DNA of 64,000 nucleotides from Verrucomicrobiales bacterium (GTDB lineage Bacteria; Verrucomicrobiota; Verrucomicrobiia; Limisphaerales; UBA9464): contig JAIYBC010000042.1 of assembly GCA_027488845.1 (NCBI GenBank), positions 90,784-154,783 on the forward strand, read 5' to 3'. Under the pieces are notes generated by a model, which saw nothing but the letters and a program-made list of their open reading frames with translations, searched no databases and was not told where the DNA came from. The first letter of the stretch is position 1. Every line of letters begins with the position of its first letter. Positions 53,502 to 62,469 of this stretch are shown here, piece by piece. Made by a program: the position numbers and the translations under genes.

Positions 53502-54836
53502 ATGACGACCGGCTACAAGCCCCTCACCCCCATTCAACTCGGCAACCTGCTGCACGCGCTGGCCACCCGGCAGTTGCCGTGGCTCGCCGCCCGGGTGTGG
53601 CTGGCCTGCGTGGAGCTGATCGCCATCCGCGAGGCCGCTCAGCGGGTGCGCCGACTCCGCCGGGACCGGCGTGTGGTCGCATCTGACTTTCAACGCACCG
53701 AACTGGAAACGATGACCGGCCTCAACGCCCGATCCGTCGCCCGAGCCTTGGGATGTCTCCATCGGATCGGACTTGTTGAGTTCAAGGCGACGGTCATCAC
53801 GTTGTCCGAACTTCCGATGCCGGAGGCGGGGGAAACGATTCGGGACCTTGCCGGAGGCCGAAGTGCCCGGCGCCCCGTTCCTGTGCCCCGCACGGTGCTT
53901 CGCTTCCTTGCGGAGCAGGAGTCGGCGGCGTTGGGCCGGGTGATGTTGGGCTACGTCTGCCGCGGCCTTTCCATCGACCGGGTGGGTGGCGCTCTTCGGG
54001 AAACAGGCACGGTGAAGGCCAGCTGGTTGGCCGAGACGTTGGGCCTGAGCCTGCGGTCGGTTCGTTACGCTCAGGCCGAACTTCGGGCGATGGGTTGGAT
54101 TGGTAAGGACGTCGGTTCAAAACAGTGGAAGCTCAACCGCCACGGAGCCTGGTTCCGGATCAACCTGAACTGGAGGCTGCCGTCGCGGGAGTCAGAAGGG
54201 GCTGCCTGCGATGCCACGAACCGCGTGCGCTTTGCACGCCCTACACCGGATTTCTGCACCTCCGTTGCACCCCCTAAAGAAGACCGGAAAACTCCTTCGG
54301 AATCTAAAAACCAGAAACCTGGTGTTTTCGGAACGGGGATTGGGAAAGAACGACCGGCATGTCCGAAACCACTGCCCGCCCCAACGCTGGCCAACATTCG
54401 TCTGTCGGACCTCCACGACCGCGAGCGCTTGCGGTCGCTGCGCCGTCAGGCCGTCGAACGCGGCTGGTTGCCGAACTGCGAGGCCGATGCCCTGAACTTC
54501 TTCGCCGCGGCCGTTCGCGCCCGGTCCTCGCCAGTTCGCGACCCGGTCCGCGTGTTCGTGGCATTGATCCGGGGGCGTCGTTGGGGCCACGTCACCCAAG
54601 CGCAGGAGGACGAGGCCCGGCGGATGCTACGGCCACCGTCGGCGCCTGCGCGGGCCCCCGCCGAAACCAGCCGGCTGGGCGAACTGATCGGGACCTTGCT
54701 GCCGGAAATTTTCCGCGGAAATCGGCAACCCTCCAGAAACTCCCGAATACCCGGCCATTACCCGGCACCGCCCCACTTTCCGGAGACGGCGAAACCCGGG
54801 CAGAGTGATTCCGTGCAAAGGAACCAAATGCCATGA
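53502..54836 (+). CDS. Winged-helix replication-type protein
   Basis: 444 residues. Two winged-helix segments: N-terminal (about 40-110, VASDFQRTELETMTGLNARSVARALG) and central (about 150-210, KASWLAETLGLSLRSVRY). The long C-terminal part is proline/arginine-rich and probably disordered. It follows the ParA repeats and precedes small element genes, so it resembles plasmid replication initiators, but catalytic residues are not seen. Ribosome site GGAGC precedes the ATG. Confidence 0.62.
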   Translation: MTTGYKPLTPIQLGNLLHALATRQLPWLAARVWLACVELIAIREAAQRVRRLRRDRRVVASDFQRTELETMTGLNARSVARALGCLHRIGLVEFKATVITLSELPMPEAGETIRDLAGGRSARRPVPVPRTVLRFLAEQESAALGRVMLGYVCRGLSIDRVGGALRETGTVKASWLAETLGLSLRSVRYAQAELRAMGWIGKDVGSKQWKLNRHGAWFRINLNWRLPSRESEGAACDATNRVRFARPTPDFCTSVAPPKEDRKTPSESKNQKPGVFGTGIGKERPACPKPLPAPTLANIRLSDLHDRERLRSLRRQAVERGWLPNCEADALNFFAAAVRARSSPVRDPVRVFVALIRGRRWGHVTQAQEDEARRMLRPPSAPARAPAETSRLGELIGTLLPEIFRGNRQPSRNSRIPGHYPAPPHFPETAKPGQSDSVQRNQMP

Positions 54837-55093
54837 ACCCAAATACTACCGCCTCCACTGGTGCCGGTCATTCCGGCGGATCGTCCAGCCCGTCCCGGAT
54901 CAATGAGCTGGGCGAGCTGGTCTTTCTCGTCCTCGACTTCTGCTCAACGGAACCCCAGTCCTCCAACTACGCGCGGCTGGCCGCGGAGATGGGAGTGCCC
55001 GTCGGCCAGGCAGTAGCCGCCTCCATTGCCGGCACAATTCTGGAACATTACGACCTCACCCCGAAGGTCAAAGGGGTCACAATTGACGTCTGA
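54833..55093 (+). CDS. Small protein, paralogue A
   Basis: 86 residues, ATG overlapping the previous stop by four bases. The core ELGELVFLVLDF, YARLAAEMGVPVGQAVAASI, HYDLTPKVKG aligns with the protein encoded at 56582..56821 (ELGELICQHLTL, LAKLAKEMGSTVEQIVAASL, RFDLTPKAEG). An uncharacterised small helical protein. Its duplication suggests a functional pair in this element. Confidence 0.65.
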   Translation: MNPNTTASTGAGHSGGSSSPSRINELGELVFLVLDFCSTEPQSSNYARLAAEMGVPVGQAVAASIAGTILEHYDLTPKVKGVTIDV

Positions 55094-55097
55094 CGCC

Positions 55098-55706
55098 ATG
55101 AACTCCCCGGCCTTTCAAGCTCACGACCTCGGCGGCGGCCATCGGTTTCTGACCGGCTGGCTGCCGACCGGGGAGCTCGATGCCGTCGATTTCGACGCCC
55201 TGTGGGCGCTGCATCCGCCGGAATTTCCGGAGATCCACCTGCACGGGCACCGAGTGAAGCTCCCGCGGTGGCAGCAGGCCTACGGCGTGGACTATCACTT
55301 CAGCGGCCAGATCAGCACCGCCTTGGCGGTGCCGGCCGAACTGCAACCGGTCCTGGACTGGTGTCGTTCGGCCATTGACCCCGCGCTCAACGGACTGCTC
55401 ATCAACTGGTATGACGGCGAGCGCGGACACTACATCGGCCGCCATCGCGACAGCACCCACAACCTCGTGCCGGACTCGGCCATCGTCACAGTCTCGCTGG
55501 GCGAGGAACGGATTTTCCGGCTTCGTCCCTGGCCCCATCGGCCCGAAGCAAAGCCAACCGATTTCCGCACCGGAAACGGCAGTGTCTTCATCCTACCTTG
55601 GGCGACGAACCGGGTCTTCACCCACGAGGTGACGGCCTCGAAACGGCTCACGGGCCGACGTATCTCGGTCACGCTTCGGGCCTTTGGAACGGCGAACCCC
55701 GCTTAA
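55098..55706 (+). CDS. alkB: AlkB-like 2OG-Fe(II) oxygenase
   Basis: 202 residues from the ATG at 55098. Facial triad: H116-x-D118 in GRHRDSTHN and H176 in VFTHEVTA; R187/R188 in TGRRISVTLRAF binds 2-oxoglutarate. AlkB enzymes oxidatively remove methyl groups from DNA or RNA bases. In a mobile element it may protect DNA, remove alkyl lesions, or act on a base modification. Family length fits (about 200). Confidence 0.88.
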   Translation: MNSPAFQAHDLGGGHRFLTGWLPTGELDAVDFDALWALHPPEFPEIHLHGHRVKLPRWQQAYGVDYHFSGQISTALAVPAELQPVLDWCRSAIDPALNGLLINWYDGERGHYIGRHRDSTHNLVPDSAIVTVSLGEERIFRLRPWPHRPEAKPTDFRTGNGSVFILPWATNRVFTHEVTASKRLTGRRISVTLRAFGTANPA

Positions 55707-55783
55707 CCTGCAGAGAACCCCGACACAACCTTCTTACCCGTGCCGGCCGTGGTCGCGTAGGCTGAAAGTTCATAAGGAATCCC

Positions 55784-56578
55784 ATGAGCGACAAGTCAAA
55801 GATTGAGTGGACGGACGCAACTTGGAACCCGGTGCGGGGCTGCACCAAAATCAGCCCCGGCTGTGCCCACTGCTACGCCGAGACGTTTGCCGAACGGTTT
55901 CGGGGAGTGCCGGGGAGTCCGTTTGAGCAGGGCTTCGATCTCCGGTTAGTCCCTGCAAAGCTTGGCGAGCCTTTCCGTTTTGCCCAGCAGAAGCGCATTT
56001 TCGTGAACTCGATGAGCGACCTGTTCCACGTCGGCGTTTCCGACGAATACATCGAACGGGTGGCGCAAGTCATGGCAGCCAGTCCATGGCACACCTACCA
56101 AGTTCTCACCAAACGCTCCGAGCGCTTGCGGAACCTGCTCCTTGGGCGGCTCCGGTTTGCTGCTGAGCTGGCGCACATCTGGTGGGGCGTCAGCGTCGAG
56201 GACCGGCGCTTCGGCCTGCCGCGTGTGGACCACCTCCGGGAATCCGGCGCCTCGATGAAGTTCCTTTCGGTCGAACCCCTGCTCGAAGACCTCGGAACCT
56301 TGGAATTCGGGGGGCTGGACTGGGTGATTGTTGGCGGGGAGAGCGGTCCCGGTGCCCGCCCGATGCCGGCCGAGTGGGTTCGCCCGATTCGCGATCACTG
56401 CGTTCAGCGCGGGGTGCCGTTCTTCTTCAAGCAATGGGGTGGCGTCCGCAAGCACACGACCGGCCGCGTGCTCGACGGCCGCACTTGGGATCAGTTTCCA
56501 GTCCGGCCCTGCGTTACGGTTCCGCCTTTGGCTCAGCGCCGGGAGATGATGACGCTACTTTCACTTCAATCCACGTAG
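55784..56578 (+). CDS. Phage Gp37/Gp68-like DUF5131 protein (radical-SAM-like)
   Basis: 264 residues with a cysteine motif C20-x6-C27-x2-C30 (GCTKISPGCAHCYAE) and KIEWTDATWNPVRGCTK, the signature of DUF5131. The rest forms a TIM-barrel-like layout (RIFVNSMSDLFHVGVSD, FLSVEPLLEDLG, IVGGESGPGARP). Often encoded by phages and islands. The cluster pattern suggests a radical SAM iron-sulfur enzyme for a nucleotide modification; the chemistry is unknown. It is near alkB, possibly in the same transcription unit. Confidence 0.85.
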   Translation: MSDKSKIEWTDATWNPVRGCTKISPGCAHCYAETFAERFRGVPGSPFEQGFDLRLVPAKLGEPFRFAQQKRIFVNSMSDLFHVGVSDEYIERVAQVMAASPWHTYQVLTKRSERLRNLLLGRLRFAAELAHIWWGVSVEDRRFGLPRVDHLRESGASMKFLSVEPLLEDLGTLEFGGLDWVIVGGESGPGARPMPAEWVRPIRDHCVQRGVPFFFKQWGGVRKHTTGRVLDGRTWDQFPVRPCVTVPPLAQRREMMTLLSLQST

Positions 56579-56581
56579 AAC

Positions 56582-56821
56582 ATGAGCAAAACGACTATTG
56601 AACTCGGCGAACTGATCTGCCAGCACCTGACGCTCCGCTACAGTCCCCACGGGAAGCGGGCTTTGGCCAAGTTGGCCAAAGAGATGGGGTCCACAGTTGA
56701 GCAGATCGTGGCCGCGTCCCTTGCGCGGCGGATCGAACAGCGGTTTGACCTCACGCCCAAGGCGGAAGGCAGTCCTTCCGCCGAGGGCGATTCACCGGCC
56801 GAACAGCCGTTCCGCCGGTGA
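56582..56821 (+). CDS. Small protein, paralogue B
   Basis: 79 residues, three bases after the DUF5131 stop. It aligns with 54833..55093 through ELGELI, LAKLAKEMGSTVEQIVAASL and DLTPKAEG, with a different acidic tail (SPAEQPFRR). No known domain. The pair of paralogues within 2 kb of one another, and either side of AlkB and DUF5131, is notable. Confidence 0.68.
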   Translation: MSKTTIELGELICQHLTLRYSPHGKRALAKLAKEMGSTVEQIVAASLARRIEQRFDLTPKAEGSPSAEGDSPAEQPFRR

Positions 56822-56853
56822 CGCAGCGTCCCCGAGCAGGGTGATAAGGGTGC

Positions 56854-58134
56854 ATGAAACTGCTGGCGGTGACGCCCTTGGGGCGGAACCGGGACAAATC
56901 GCGCCTGTGGATCGAGACCCGCCGTCTCGACGCGCTGGGCTTTCCTCCGGGAACCCCGTTCACGGTGGAAGCGCGGGGTGAAGAACTGGTCCTCCGCCCC
57001 TCGATCCTGGCCGAGAACCACGTCTCCAGCCGCCGGACTGCCAATGGGCTGCGCCCCATCATCGACGTCGCCAACCAAGCCTACCTCGGGCCGCTGGGCG
57101 AATTGCCGGAGCTGAAGATCACCGGCTGGTTCGAGCGCCTTCAAATCAGTCCTACCCGTCGGGCGGCAGCCATCCTGCGAAGCCGTCGCCTGACGCCCCC
57201 GTTCCGGGTGCTGGAAGTGTTCGCGGGCGGCGGAACCATGACGGCCGCCCTGACCGGAAATGATCACTTTGTCGTTCAAGCTGGGATCGAGATCGAACCG
57301 CGATTTGCCGACGTCTGGCAGGCCGCCCACCCGGAAGCGGCGCTGATCCAGGCCGACATCCGGGCGGTGGAGCCGTCCGACCTGCCGCCGTTCGACATCC
57401 TGATCGGCGGAATTCCCTGCACCAGCCACTCCAACCTCGGACGGGCCAAAAAGGGCCTCGCGGGCAAACCTGAGCTGGGCGACACCGGCGACCTGTTCAT
57501 CCCGGTGTTGTCGCTGGTTCGGGAGCGCATGCCCTCCGCCGTCGTCTTCGAGAATGTGCCCTCGTTCGGAACCAGCCTCGCGGGGCAACTCGTCACCACC
57601 CATTTGGAGCGCCTCGGCTACCACGTCTTCACGACCGTTCTCAAACCCAATGCCGAGTGGAACGAAATCGAGGATCGGCAACGCTGGCTGCTCGTCGCCA
57701 CGTTGGACCGCCCCTGTGAACTCCGTGTGCCTGGCATTGCCAACACCATCCCAGTGTCCGCCTTCCTCGACCCACCAGACCCGATTCGCGACCAAGTCGA
57801 TGCTGCCCGCATCGCCCGCACCATCGAAGGCCTTCGTGCCCACAATGTCCGACACCATGCCCTCGGCCACGGTTTTGGCTTCACCGTCCTCGACGGTTCC
57901 GAGACCCGGCTGCCTGTCATTCCCCGAAGCTATCACAAGATCAACACCGGCCCATTCGTCCAGACACCCTTCGGGCTGCGCCTCCTGCGGCTCCCGGAAC
58001 TGGAGCGGATTCGCGGGCACGCCGTCGGCAAAACCGACTACGCAACCGGGGTGGAGATTCTGGGCCAGGGAGTGCTGACCGGGTCATTTCGAGCGATTCT
58101 CGTTCAGGTAGGCCGATTCCTGACGGAACGCTGA
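56854..58134 (+). CDS. C5 cytosine DNA methyltransferase with unusual N-terminal domain
   Basis: 426 residues. Methyltransferase motifs: I FAGGGT at 123-128, IV with catalytic C189 in GGIPCTSHS, VI ENV at 233-235 (FENVPSF), VIII QRWLLVA, and a C-terminal TGSFRAILVQVGRF (X). The N-terminal ~115 residues are not typical of C5 enzymes; LWIETRRLDALGFPPGTPF and ELVLRP resemble an AbrB or SymE-type small DNA-binding fold. It has no adjacent restriction partner and is therefore an orphan methyltransferase, perhaps anti-restriction. Confidence 0.82.
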   Translation: MKLLAVTPLGRNRDKSRLWIETRRLDALGFPPGTPFTVEARGEELVLRPSILAENHVSSRRTANGLRPIIDVANQAYLGPLGELPELKITGWFERLQISPTRRAAAILRSRRLTPPFRVLEVFAGGGTMTAALTGNDHFVVQAGIEIEPRFADVWQAAHPEAALIQADIRAVEPSDLPPFDILIGGIPCTSHSNLGRAKKGLAGKPELGDTGDLFIPVLSLVRERMPSAVVFENVPSFGTSLAGQLVTTHLERLGYHVFTTVLKPNAEWNEIEDRQRWLLVATLDRPCELRVPGIANTIPVSAFLDPPDPIRDQVDAARIARTIEGLRAHNVRHHALGHGFGFTVLDGSETRLPVIPRSYHKINTGPFVQTPFGLRLLRLPELERIRGHAVGKTDYATGVEILGQGVLTGSFRAILVQVGRFLTER

Positions 58135-58363
58135 CTGCCGCCATGGCCTCGCTCATCACTGTCCCGCGGTCAACCGCTGGATCAGCCCGTATCCCGCGGG
58201 CCGCAGCAACTTGGTCTCCATCGGGCGCCGTTCCCCGTCCGCTGTGCGCTTCCGCCGCCGCCAGATGACGAAGCCGTCAGGAGCCCGGGAAGCCCGGCCA
58301 GCCCCGCAAACCCCGCGAGGTAGGCGCCCAGTGGCACATCGGCAGCGGCAGCGGCAAACATGT

Positions 58364-61300
58364 TCAGCAGGCTCCCAGCAAATCCTCGGGCTTCGTCGCT
58401 CTACGGAATCGGGCGGCGGGATTGCTGTATTTGGCGAGTTCAGCGAAGTGCGCCTCGCCGCACTTGATCTTCCCGCTCTCCTTGTCGCGGAGGTCGTCGG
58501 TGAAGAGGCTGCTCTTGGTTTCGACGACGAAATAAACTCGCTCGGTGCCGTCCTTGTCCACGAGCACGGCCCAGTCGGGATTGTAGGCCCCGAGGGGCGT
58601 GGGCACGCGAAACCAGCCAGGCAGTTTGGCGAAAACCTTGATGGCTTCGTTCTTCTCCAACTGCTCGGCAAAGGTGCGCTCCGTGTCCGACTGGTAGATG
58701 ACCTGCTCATGGACACTCTTTTCCGCGTCGGTCATGGACTTGAGGTAGCCGGTTAACTCCTCGGTCTCGAAAAGCTGCTGGGCATAGTATGCCTCGGTCC
58801 CGATGCGCTGATATTTGATGCCGTCCACGAGCGCCATGCGCTTGGCGCGGTTGATGAGCTCGGCGGTGAGCTCGATGAACTGTTGCGGGTTGCGTTTGAA
58901 ATCGTCCAAGCGACCGCTGTCCACGAGAACGCGCCTGAGGCTGCGTCGGGTGAGCTGGGTCTTGTCCTGAAGATCGGTGAGGATGTCGGGCAACTCGATG
59001 TCCCCTTCGTCGAGGGTCACGGGGGCGGAGGTCGTCGTTTCCTTGGCGTCCACGCCGGAGCGTCCGATGGCGAGGTCGGCCTTGCGCCATTGCAGCCGCG
59101 TCCTGGCGATGGGAGGCGCCTCCTTGAGGGCTTCGACGCACTGCCGCAGTAGCGCTTCGTTGTCGAATTCCACCCGGTAGGTCGTCTTGTGCTTGATGCG
59201 GTCCCACAGCGCCTTGAAGTCTGCGCCTTGAAGCACGGCCTGACGGGTTCTCACCTGCTTGCGCTCGTCGGCGTTCTTGATTTCCAGGCGACCGGCCAGC
59301 TTCCGCAGGATTTCCTTCACCTGCGGCAATTGATCGGCGAAGGGCTGCGGCAAAGTGAGCGTGCCGTCCCTGAGCTTTTGCCTCAGCACGTCCTGCACTT
59401 TGCCCCGGGAATCCACGAGCCCGGTGGCCCGCAGATGCTCCCAAAGGACTTTCGACCTCTCGAAGCCGAGGGGCCCGGGTTGGCCATCAGCGCCCACGAG
59501 GCTGACTCCGGCAAACTGGTGCGCCTGGACGATGCCGAAACGGATGCCGGTTTCCTGCTCGATCTCCTTTTGCAGGTTCTCCGCGAACTGCTCATAGCTC
59601 TCGGTGGCGATGACCGTAAGCGTGTTGACCTCGAAGCCGCGCAGCCGCTCGCCGTTCTGGTTCACGCAGAGCCGTAGCCCGCGCCCGATGGTCTGGCGGC
59701 GCTGTTGCTCGGACGACATCTCGCGCAGGGCGCAGATTTGAAAGACGTTGGGGTTGTCCCAGCCTTCGCGCAGGGCGGAGTGGGAGAAGATGAACTTCAG
59801 GGGCGTCGCGAAACTCAACAGCCTCTCCTTGTCCCGCATGATGAGGCTGTAGGTGTCGTCATCCGCGGCGGTGGTGCCCTTGGTGTCCTTGAAGACCTCC
59901 ACCGTCTTGGTGCCGACCTTCTTCTTGTCGATGGAGAAATAGCCGTTGTGGACCTGGTCGGCGGCGGTGGTCACGTCCACCTCCTTGAACAGGCTCTGGT
60001 AGTCGGGATGCCGGGCGAGACGGCGGTATTCCTCCTCGAAGATGCGGGCGTAATCGCCCTTCACCGGATTGCCGTCGGCATCGTATTGCCGGTATTTCTC
60101 GACGGCATCGATGAAGAACAAGCTGAGCACCTTGATGCCCAACGGGGCGAGGCGCCGCTCCTTTTCCAGGTGCTCCTTGATGGTGCGATGGATCATCTGC
60201 CGTTCCACGGCCAAGGGCTCCACGTCGCCGTGGGCTTGGCCTGGCCGGAGATACTGCTCGCCGCCGGGAAAGCGGAGTTCCATGAACTCATCGCCGGACG
60301 CCACCCGGATCTCGCCCACGCGGCAGTCCCGGTAAACCGCCCGGCCGGTGGTCATTTCCAAATTGTCGCCGTCCTCCACCGGGACTTCCTTGCGGACCAC
60401 GCCCCCGGGCGTTTGCGTGTCGAGTTCCACCTTGGCGGTGATGACGCCGCGGCGGTTGCTCACGGACAGCAGGCGCACATACGGCTTATTGTGACCGCCC
60501 TCCACCGAGGCGGCGGCCACCTCGATCTGCTTCACCAACTTGCGCTCGTAGGCGTCCACCGCATCGAGCTTGAAGACCATGTGGTGGGCTTCCTTGGGTG
60601 TCGCGGAATACCGCAGGTTGCAGAGCGGATTCATCCGCTCCATCGCCTTCTTGCCCTTGCCGTCCAGCCCGCCTTCCACGCTCTGCGGTTCGTCCACGAT
60701 CAGGATGGGGCGCGTCGCCCGGATCAGGTCGATGGGCTTCTCGCCGCCCGTCTTCTCGCTCGGGCGATACATCACGTTCTTCGACTTCTCGCGCCGGGCG
60801 GCCTCGTCCGCCTCCTCCGCCTGCGCCTGCTGCTCGTCGCCGAACTTGTTGATGGCGCCCACCGTCATCACCATGATCTGGACCTGCGGGCTGGTGGCGA
60901 AGTTGCGCACCTGGCCGAGCTTCGCCGAGTCGTAGAGAAAATAGTCGAACGGAGCGCCCGCGTAGAGCCCCTTGAGGTGCTCTGCCGCCGTCTCGATGGT
61001 GTGATAGACGCCTTCCTTGATCGCCACGGACGGCACCACGATCACGAACTTGGTGAAGCCGTAGCGCCGGTTCAGTTCGAACACGGTGCGGAGGTAAACG
61101 TAGGTCTTCCCGGTGCCCGTCTCCATCTCCACCGTGAAATCGCCGGAGGCCAACGTGGCCGAAGGCGCCAGACCATGCCGGAGCTGGATGGCGTGCAAAT
61201 TCGCCAGCAACTCGTCGTCGAGCAGCGTCAGCCGGTTGCCGATGCCGAGGTCATTCTGCAAACCGGGGAGGAAGCTGCCGGTCGCGGACTCCCGCGTGAC

Positions 61301-61402
61301 CGTGAACTCCGTCCGGCAGGTTTCCTGCCCGCGGAACAGGTCGCAGACCGCCTCAATGGCCTGGAGCTGGTAATCGAGGTTCGGCTCGAAATGGAGCTTC
61401 AT
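58364..61402 (-). CDS. res: Type III restriction enzyme Res subunit
   Basis: 1012 residues. Walker A METGTGKT (93-100), motif II VDEPQSV, motif VI HGRGLRL-type block (QQRRQTIGRGLRL), and a C-terminal PD-(D/E)XK nuclease, YNPDWAVLVDKDGTE then YFVVETKSS. This is a full-length type III restriction subunit that translocates and cuts DNA with Mod. Its start overlaps the RhuM stop (ATGA). The 229 bases after it (58135..58363) contain only weak open frames. Confidence 0.88.
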   Translation of the reverse strand: MKLHFEPNLDYQLQAIEAVCDLFRGQETCRTEFTVTRESATGSFLPGLQNDLGIGNRLTLLDDELLANLHAIQLRHGLAPSATLASGDFTVEMETGTGKTYVYLRTVFELNRRYGFTKFVIVVPSVAIKEGVYHTIETAAEHLKGLYAGAPFDYFLYDSAKLGQVRNFATSPQVQIMVMTVGAINKFGDEQQAQAEEADEAARREKSKNVMYRPSEKTGGEKPIDLIRATRPILIVDEPQSVEGGLDGKGKKAMERMNPLCNLRYSATPKEAHHMVFKLDAVDAYERKLVKQIEVAAASVEGGHNKPYVRLLSVSNRRGVITAKVELDTQTPGGVVRKEVPVEDGDNLEMTTGRAVYRDCRVGEIRVASGDEFMELRFPGGEQYLRPGQAHGDVEPLAVERQMIHRTIKEHLEKERRLAPLGIKVLSLFFIDAVEKYRQYDADGNPVKGDYARIFEEEYRRLARHPDYQSLFKEVDVTTAADQVHNGYFSIDKKKVGTKTVEVFKDTKGTTAADDDTYSLIMRDKERLLSFATPLKFIFSHSALREGWDNPNVFQICALREMSSEQQRRQTIGRGLRLCVNQNGERLRGFEVNTLTVIATESYEQFAENLQKEIEQETGIRFGIVQAHQFAGVSLVGADGQPGPLGFERSKVLWEHLRATGLVDSRGKVQDVLRQKLRDGTLTLPQPFADQLPQVKEILRKLAGRLEIKNADERKQVRTRQAVLQGADFKALWDRIKHKTTYRVEFDNEALLRQCVEALKEAPPIARTRLQWRKADLAIGRSGVDAKETTTSAPVTLDEGDIELPDILTDLQDKTQLTRRSLRRVLVDSGRLDDFKRNPQQFIELTAELINRAKRMALVDGIKYQRIGTEAYYAQQLFETEELTGYLKSMTDAEKSVHEQVIYQSDTERTFAEQLEKNEAIKVFAKLPGWFRVPTPLGAYNPDWAVLVDKDGTERVYFVVETKSSLFTDDLRDKESGKIKCGEAHFAELAKYSNPAARFRRATKPEDLLGAC

Positions 61403-62457
61403 GTTGCTTGGTCGGACTCGGGGGGCGGCGGCAGCTGTTTGGCGGTTTCTTCCAACTCCTCAATGATTCCCCGTTCGGCTTCGGCTTCGAGGTAAGCACG
61501 GCGCTTGGCTTCAAATTGCTGATACTCGGCCTCAGCTTGCAGGGCTGCCTGCTCCTTGCTGATGCGGCCGGCATTGGGCAAGACGCGGCGTTCGTTGAAG
61601 CGGAGAAAATCGTTCAGCTTGGTTTCCCAGTCCCCGAAGAACACCTGCTTCCGGCGTTTCGCCTGGTCCTCGGCATAATCCAGCCACATCACGACGATCC
61701 GGTTCAACTCGTCGATTTCCTGATCATCGAGGTAATTCTTCGCCACCGTCACATCCGCTTTGCGCACCACGCCGCCCTTCCACGACGTCAATCCCATGTT
61801 CGGCTTGGTGCTGTCGGCGCGGGAGGCGATCAATTCCGCCGCCGTCTTCCCGGTGGCGGCGAAGTGCAGCTTGTTCTGGATCGTCTGGAAGAACTTGATG
61901 CTGTCCGCGCTGGACGGCTGATAGTCGGCCGCCAGGGCGAATATCTCCTTCACCCGCAGATACATTCGCCGTTCGCTGGCGCGAATGTCCCGGATGCGCT
62001 CCAGCAGCTCGTCGAAATAGTCGGGTATGCCGGAACCTTCGACGGGCGGGTTTTTGAGCCGCTCGTCGTCCATGGTGAAGCCCTTCACCAAATACTCCTG
62101 CAACCGCTCCGTAGCCCAGCGGCGGAACTGCGCTCCGCGGGGGGACCGCACCCGGTAACCGACGGCCAAAATCGCTTCCAGACTGTAGTGATCGAGGTTC
62201 CGGGCGACTTCGCGGCTTCCCTCCAGGCGAACTATTCGGAATTTCCGAATGGTTCCCTCCGGGTCAATCTCCCGGTCCTCGTAAATGCCTTTCAGGTGCT
62301 CGTTTACGGTGGGAATGCCGATGTCGAACAACTCCGCCATCAAGGCCTGCGTCAGCCACACCGTTTCTCCGGCAAAGCGGCATTCCACGCGGGTGCGACC
62401 ATCGGGCGCGGGGTAAAGGACGATCTCCCCAGTCGGCGGCAAGGGCTGGTTGGGCAT
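61399..62457 (-). CDS. rhuM: RhuM family protein
   Basis: 352 residues from the ATG at 62457 (a TTG at 62463 is also possible). RhuM layout: ETVWLTQALMAELFDIGIPT, SLEAILAVGYRVRSPRGAQFRRWAT (the KilA-N-like block), FTMDDERLKNPP, then a C-terminal helical domain. RhuM genes frequently occur between mod and res of type III systems, as here. The role is unknown, possibly regulation or blocking of a toxic side activity. Spacing of 12 bases from the Mod stop. Confidence 0.85.
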   Translation of the reverse strand: MPNQPLPPTGEIVLYPAPDGRTRVECRFAGETVWLTQALMAELFDIGIPTVNEHLKGIYEDREIDPEGTIRKFRIVRLEGSREVARNLDHYSLEAILAVGYRVRSPRGAQFRRWATERLQEYLVKGFTMDDERLKNPPVEGSGIPDYFDELLERIRDIRASERRMYLRVKEIFALAADYQPSSADSIKFFQTIQNKLHFAATGKTAAELIASRADSTKPNMGLTSWKGGVVRKADVTVAKNYLDDQEIDELNRIVVMWLDYAEDQAKRRKQVFFGDWETKLNDFLRFNERRVLPNAGRISKEQAALQAEAEYQQFEAKRRAYLEAEAERGIIEELEETAKQLPPPPESDQAT

Positions 62458-62469
62458 GAGCAACTTCGT

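Noticed and set aside
58156..58363. Minus-strand small frame downstream of res (GAYLAGFAGLAGLPG)
   Set aside because: Hydrophobic low-complexity, no conserved features, and competing frames; left unannotated.
59705..61495. Plus-strand frame opposite res
   Set aside because: Antisense of the well-defined Res helicase-nuclease; no domain.
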